DNA from: RBG-16-57-9 sp964462185
GTDB taxonomy: Archaea; Thermoproteota; Bathyarchaeia; TCS64
Direction of reading: 5' to 3'
DNA: 25,815 bases
Assembly (NCBI GenBank): GCA_964462185.1
Contig: CAYWWV010000017.1
Span: 1-25,815, forward strand
Within the stretch, counting starts at the first letter, position 1. Each line of letters opens with the position of its first letter. The notes beneath the pieces are model-generated. The model ran no database searches, had not been told where the DNA came from, and worked only from the letters and a program-made list of their open reading frames with translations. A program made the translations under genes and the position numbers. Positions 22,673 to 25,815 of this stretch are shown piece after piece.

Positions 22673-23977
22673 GTGTCCACCCTGAAAAAAGTGGTTATTG
22701 TGGGCGCTGGACCAGCGGGACTCATGGCCGCCCATGAGTTGAGCGGGAAGGCCCAAGTCACAATAGTGGAGAAGAGGGGGTTCGTGGGGGGCAGCGGGCT
22801 GCACAGCGATGGGAAGCTGAACTTCCACCCCCGCATAGGGGGGGACCTGACCCAGTTCATGGGGGAGGAGGAGGCTTGGGGCCTCATAGGGGAGGTTAAA
22901 CAGGTCTTCACCGAGTTGGGGGTGGAGATGGCCCCGGCCCTGGAAGAGGGGTTGAGGGATTTAGAGGCCCGGGCCGCCAAGGCTGGAATAAGGTTCGTGA
23001 GGATAGAGCAGAACCACATCGGCTCCGACTACTTGCCTGGGGTCATGGAGAGGATGAGGGCTTGGCTCGAGGAGAGGGGTGTGAGGTTCCTGCTGGAGAC
23101 GGAGGCAACCAAGGTGGTGGAAAAGGATGGGAGGGCAGTGGGGGTGGAGACGGCTGCCGGTGTTTTATGTGCAGATGCAGTCTTGTTGGCGCCGGGGAGG
23201 ATTGGGAACAACTGGTTAATCGAGGAGCTGGGCCGCCTCGGCATACCCATGAAGTTCAACCCCATCGACATAGGGGTGAGGGTGGAGGTGCCCGACGAGG
23301 TGATGGAGGAGGTGATCCACGGGTGCAAGGTTTGGGACCCCAAGTTCCACATGAGGACCCCCAGCTACGACGACTTCGCCAGGACCTTCTGCGTCTGCCC
23401 CAGCGGCTTCGTGGTCCGGGAGCCCTATGGGGACGGCCTTTTCGGGGCAAACGGCCACAGCATGAAGGACACCAAGAGCGGGAACACCAACTTCGCCCTT
23501 CTCATAAGGGTGAGCCTCACCCAGCCCCTTGAAAACACCACCAGCTACGGCCGCGCCATCGTCCAGCTGGCAAACACCCTGGGGGGCCACAAACCACTTA
23601 TCCAGAGGCTGGGGGACCTGAGGAGGCACAGGAGAAGCACGTGGCAGAGGATAGACCGCAGCCACGTAGCCCCGACCCTCAGGGATGTCACCCCTGGGGA
23701 CATATCCATGGCCTACCCCCAGCGGACATTAACAGACCTCTTGGAGGCCCTGGATATGCTGGACAAAGTTATGCCGGGAGTCAGCAGCGACAGCACCCTC
23801 CTCTACGCCCCCGAGGTCAAGTTCTACGCCATGAGGATAGCCACAGACCACCGGCTGGCCACCAAGGTTCCAGGCCTGTATGTGGCAGGGGACGGCGCCG
23901 GCCTCAGCCGGGGCATAGTGGGCGCGGCCGCCACGGGGATTGTGGCTGCTAGGGGCATTCTTTCAGAGATCGTATAG
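22673..23977 (+). CDS. FAD-dependent dehydrogenase (COG2509 type), substrate unknown
   Basis: A soluble FAD-binding oxidoreductase of 434 residues from the GTG at 22673. The Rossmann dinucleotide loop is at residues ~5-20 (VVIVGAGPAGLMAAHEL). An acidic strand end follows (TIVEKRGFVGGSG) and then a second FAD contact near the C-terminus (GLYVAGDGAGLSRGIVGAAATG, the usual GD motif). Between them are HSDGKLNFHPRIGGDL and NFALLIRVSLTQP, typical of the uncharacterised COG2509 group. One or two Cys (TFCVCPSGFVV) are in the middle domain. An ATG at 22613 would add 20 residues without homology-like features; the TATA box favours the GTG. The gene is divergent from purC and directly precedes the phosphatidyltransferase gene; no metabolic link to either is apparent. 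Confidence 0.88.
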   Translation: MSTLKKVVIVGAGPAGLMAAHELSGKAQVTIVEKRGFVGGSGLHSDGKLNFHPRIGGDLTQFMGEEEAWGLIGEVKQVFTELGVEMAPALEEGLRDLEARAAKAGIRFVRIEQNHIGSDYLPGVMERMRAWLEERGVRFLLETEATKVVEKDGRAVGVETAAGVLCADAVLLAPGRIGNNWLIEELGRLGIPMKFNPIDIGVRVEVPDEVMEEVIHGCKVWDPKFHMRTPSYDDFARTFCVCPSGFVVREPYGDGLFGANGHSMKDTKSGNTNFALLIRVSLTQPLENTTSYGRAIVQLANTLGGHKPLIQRLGDLRRHRRSTWQRIDRSHVAPTLRDVTPGDISMAYPQRTLTDLLEALDMLDKVMPGVSSDSTLLYAPEVKFYAMRIATDHRLATKVPGLYVAGDGAGLSRGIVGAAATGIVAARGILSEIV

Positions 23978-23985
23978 CTTAAACC
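23977..23985 (+). promoter_or_regulatory. TATA-like box of the CDP-alcohol phosphatidyltransferase gene
   Basis: GCTTAAACC, centred 30 bases before the TTG at 24011. It begins on the last base of the upstream gene's stop codon, so the downstream gene has at least one promoter of its own. Confidence 0.4.
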
Positions 23986-24010
23986 GGCTTGGTGCTCCTC
24001 TACTACAGCG

Positions 24011-24610
24011 TTGGTTTCCAGCAGGCTCAAAGAGTGGTTCCAGGGGAAGGCCGCCCACATATCCAAGCCCCTCGCCCAAATCGGGGTGACCCCCAATACC
24101 CTCACCCTCGCAGGCCTCCTAGTTGCGGCAGCCTCGGCCACAGCCTTCTCCCAGGGGGAAGACTACACAGCCCTGGCAGGACTCCTGGCCCTACTGAGCG
24201 GACTCCTAGACGCCTTGGACGGGGTTCTGGCCAGGGTCTCCGGGAAAGCCACACGCTGGGGGGGGTTCCTGGACAGCGTGGCCGACAGGGCCAGCGACGG
24301 CCTCCTCTACTCGGGCGTACTGGTGGGGGGCCTCTGCGACCCAGTTGTCTGCCTGGTGGCCCTTCTCGCATCCCAGCTGGTTAGCTACTCCCGAGCCCGC
24401 GCAGAGGCCGAGGGAGTCCCCATGGCTGGGGTGGGCCTGGCTGAGAGGGGTGAGAGAATCCTCCTGCTGGGGGCCTCAGGGATAGCAGCCCACTGGTGGC
24501 CCCAAACCCTGTGCTTGGCCGTGGCGGCCACCGGACTCCTAAGCGTGTTCACGGTTCTACAAAGGACTTGGTTCTTCAAGAAAAACGTGGGGGAGGTCAA
24601 CGCCTCCTAG
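24011..24610 (+). CDS. CDP-alcohol phosphatidyltransferase (archaeal polar-lipid synthesis)
   Basis: A membrane enzyme of 199 residues that joins a CDP-activated lipid to a polar head group. The complete catalytic motif DxxDGxxARx8GxxxDxxxD is at 67-92, with metal ligands Asp67, Asp70, Asp88 and Asp92. Hydrophobic segments surround it (about 30-47, 52-66, 97-123, 144-182). The protein has the length and the SRARAEAEG stretch (about 126-134) of the archaeal inositol-phosphate branch, so archaetidylinositol-phosphate synthase is a reasonable guess, but the head group is not proved by sequence. The TTG start is fixed mainly by the TATA box. Its last 14 bases overlap the convergent eS26 gene. Confidence 0.88.
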   Translation: MVSSRLKEWFQGKAAHISKPLAQIGVTPNTLTLAGLLVAAASATAFSQGEDYTALAGLLALLSGLLDALDGVLARVSGKATRWGGFLDSVADRASDGLLYSGVLVGGLCDPVVCLVALLASQLVSYSRARAEAEGVPMAGVGLAERGERILLLGASGIAAHWWPQTLCLAVAATGLLSVFTVLQRTWFFKKNVGEVNAS

Positions 24611-24902
24611 ACCTACGGCGCCTGGTGAGCTTACGCTCCTCCTTGCTCCGGATATTGACCACCCCTCTATGGACAGCGCAGCTGATGCAGAGGTACTTGG
24701 TGGTCTTGGTGCGAGTTATCCTCGCACCCATCTCCTTCAACTCGTTCAGGATGCGTGGGTCCACGAGACTCGTGTACCTCGTCACCTTCTTGGCCTTGTC
24801 TCGAGGTACTTGGGCGCCACAGTAACTGCATTGGACCATGCCTGAACGCCCTTTCCCCCCTTTGCTTCGTCCTCCGCTACTTCTCTTCTTGGTCAAGCCC
24901 AA
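24597..24902 (-). CDS. rps26e: Ribosomal protein eS26
   Basis: A small-subunit ribosomal protein shared by eukaryotes and some archaea. Its 101 residues have a basic N-terminus (KKRSSGGRSKGGKGR), a zinc-binding pair CSYC (24-27), the helix DPRILNELKEMGARI (about 47-61), the second pair CISC (about 72-75) and a very basic tail. In archaea it is known from TACK- and Asgard-type lineages and absent from most Euryarchaeota, so it is the best taxonomic marker here. The start is TTG at 24902 with a TATA box ~31 bases upstream; a second TTG two codons on is possible. Confidence 0.95.
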   Translation of the reverse strand: MGLTKKRSSGGRSKGGKGRSGMVQCSYCGAQVPRDKAKKVTRYTSLVDPRILNELKEMGARITRTKTTKYLCISCAVHRGVVNIRSKEERKLTRRRRSRRR

Positions 24903-24929
24903 GCCTCACCCCCGATAATGCCAGGCAGG

Positions 24930-24937
24930 TTATAAAT
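24930..24937 (-). promoter_or_regulatory. TATA box of the eS26 gene
   Basis: On the minus strand CATTTATAAC, centred about 31 bases upstream of the TTG start. It sits inside the last codons and stop of the SGNH hydrolase gene. Confidence 0.5.
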
Positions 24938-25562
24938 GATCCGAGTCTAAACGCTCCTCGAGAACCCCCACCAGGAAACCGTGGAACAACTGCTGCAGCA
25001 CACGGTACCCCGAGTCGCTGAGGTGGACTCCATCATTGCTGTAGCGGGGGTCCACCCCTCCACCAGTCTTCTGCAGGGCCTGGTATACATCCAGATAAGG
25101 GGCGTCCTTGGAGGCGGCAACCTCCCTCAACCTTTCATTGGCCTCCCTCACGGCGGCGTCCAAAGCCTCCCAGGCAACGGGGGGCAGGCCAACCACCACA
25201 GGTCTAGACCCCATCTCTCTGACAAGGTCCACCAGCCTGCCCACATTGGCGGCCACCGCCTCAGGGGGGAGGCCCCCAGAGAGGTCGTTGAGGCCTCCCC
25301 AGAGGAATACCAACTGGGGGTTCTCGTCCGCGACAGCCCTGGGGAGCCTCTCCAACATACCCCCAGTACTATCCCCGTCACGACCCTGGTTGACGATGAC
25401 TATGTCGAAACCCGCCTTTCTCTCCCTCAGGAATATCCTCAGCCCCGCCTCCAGCAGGTTGGTGAAGGGATAGTATCGCTGGGGGAGATACCCTGGGCCC
25501 TGCTGGAAGCCAGTGGTTAGGCTATCCCCCAGGAAGACCACAGTGAACCAGTTTCTCTCCAA
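24930..25562 (-). CDS. SGNH/GDSL-family hydrolase
   Basis: A predicted esterase, lipase or acyl hydrolase of 210 residues with the four SGNH blocks complete: Ser14 in FLGDSLTTG, Gly60 in NQGRDGD, Asn92 in GGLNDLS, and Asp177/His180 in NDGVHLSDSGY. There is no signal peptide, so it should be cytoplasmic. Members act on very different acyl or acetyl esters and the substrate cannot be told. The TTG start lies exactly at leaderless spacing (26 bases) from an AT-rich core shared with the divergent amidohydrolase gene. Its 3' end contains the promoter of eS26, which follows in the same direction. Confidence 0.9.
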   Translation of the reverse strand: MERNWFTVVFLGDSLTTGFQQGPGYLPQRYYPFTNLLEAGLRIFLRERKAGFDIVIVNQGRDGDSTGGMLERLPRAVADENPQLVFLWGGLNDLSGGLPPEAVAANVGRLVDLVREMGSRPVVVGLPPVAWEALDAAVREANERLREVAASKDAPYLDVYQALQKTGGGVDPRYSNDGVHLSDSGYRVLQQLFHGFLVGVLEERLDSDHL

Positions 25563-25583
25563 CCACGACCCCCTGTGAAGACA

Positions 25584-25592
25584 GATAAATAC
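25584..25592. promoter_or_regulatory. Shared core promoter of the SGNH hydrolase and amidohydrolase genes
   Basis: GATAAATAC, TATA-like in both directions. It is centred 26 bases from the minus-strand TTG (25562) and 31 bases from the plus-strand ATG (25619). A second AT-rich element (GTTTAAAC, ~25604-25611) lies too close to the ATG to place the start. Confidence 0.4.
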
Positions 25593-25618
25593 TGTGTGAA
25601 CGATGTTTAAACGGTTTT

Positions 25619-25815
25619 ATGGTGGGTAAAGGGGTTTGGGCCGACCGGGTCTTCTACAACGGGAAAGTGGTCACCATGGACCCGGAGGGCCGAGTGGCGG
25701 AGGCGGTTGCCGTCCGCGGTGGCCGCATCCTCAGGGTTGGAAGCAGTGAGGAGTGCCTGGAGCTGGCCAACGGGGAAACCAGGAGGATAGACTTGGGGGG
25801 CAGGCTCACCCTTCC
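25619..25815 (+). CDS. Amidohydrolase-family protein, 5' end only
   Basis: The first 65 codons of a gene that continues past the window. The N-terminal composite beta domain is visible: DRVFYNGKVVTMDPEGRVAE (about 9-28), AVAVRGGRILRVGS (29-42) and, after a short helix, RRIDLGGRLTL at the end. This is the usual opening of the YtcJ-like branch of amidohydrolases. The metal ligands would come just beyond the edge, so activity and substrate cannot be judged. Confidence 0.8.
   Translation, partial: MVGKGVWADRVFYNGKVVTMDPEGRVAEAVAVRGGRILRVGSSEECLELANGETRRIDLGGRLTL

Overview
The window looks like a piece of a metagenome-assembled archaeal genome. The archaeal markers are a zinc-ribbon ribosomal protein eS26, an RNase P protein of the Rpp21 type, diphthine synthase, a fused HTH/CTP-dependent riboflavin kinase, an archaeal FAD synthase, TATA boxes about 26-34 bases upstream of start codons, near-leaderless transcripts, and many GTG/TTG starts. 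Within archaea, eS26 points to the TACK/Asgard side. A soluble reductive-dehalogenase-like protein and PKD surface proteins with helical C-termini fit Bathyarchaeia-like lineages, but that placement is inference. A run of exactly 100 N (1693-1792) marks a scaffold join.

Layout. (i) 1-3.8 kb is visibly poorer in G+C than the rest. It holds a flavodiiron protein, the gap, an MFS transporter and long spacers, with a diverged ~100-bp direct repeat on either side of the flavodiiron gene. (ii) 3.8-6.3 kb is a cofactor/translation block: the riboflavin kinase/regulator (+) runs tail-to-tail into an operon (-) of rnp4, dphB (fused to a DUF357-like domain) and ribL, so FMN and FAD synthesis face each other. 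(iii) 6.6-11.2 kb holds two large secreted proteins in convergent orientation: a predicted beta-propeller protein and a PKD-type protein. (iv) 11.3-16.3 kb holds a reductive-dehalogenase-like enzyme divergent from a PHP-containing PolX, then a bacterial-looking FabH (KAS III), a VTT/DedA-like membrane protein and the remnant of an F420/LLM oxidoreductase. (v) 16.3-19.1 kb holds a pyruvate-kinase-C-like protein and two divergent PFL-activase-like radical SAM enzymes. (vi) 19.2-22.5 kb is purine synthesis: purE alone, and purC-purF as an operon with a perfect palindrome over the purC promoter. A small secreted protein is divergent from purE. (vii) 22.6-25.8 kb holds a COG2509-type FAD dehydrogenase, a CDP-alcohol phosphatidyltransferase, eS26, an SGNH hydrolase and the start of an amidohydrolase that runs off the window.

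The genes are packed tightly. Several convergent pairs overlap at their 3' ends, several co-directional pairs share start and stop bases, and several divergent pairs appear to share a single AT-rich core promoter. Most genes are housekeeping. The most unusual items are the two large surface proteins, the FabH in an archaeal context, the cytoplasmic RdhA-like enzyme, the DphB-DUF357 fusion, the divergent radical SAM pair, the purC palindrome, and the repeat and composition break at the left. I did not find a CRISPR array, an rRNA, a convincing tRNA, or an obvious defence island or transposase.
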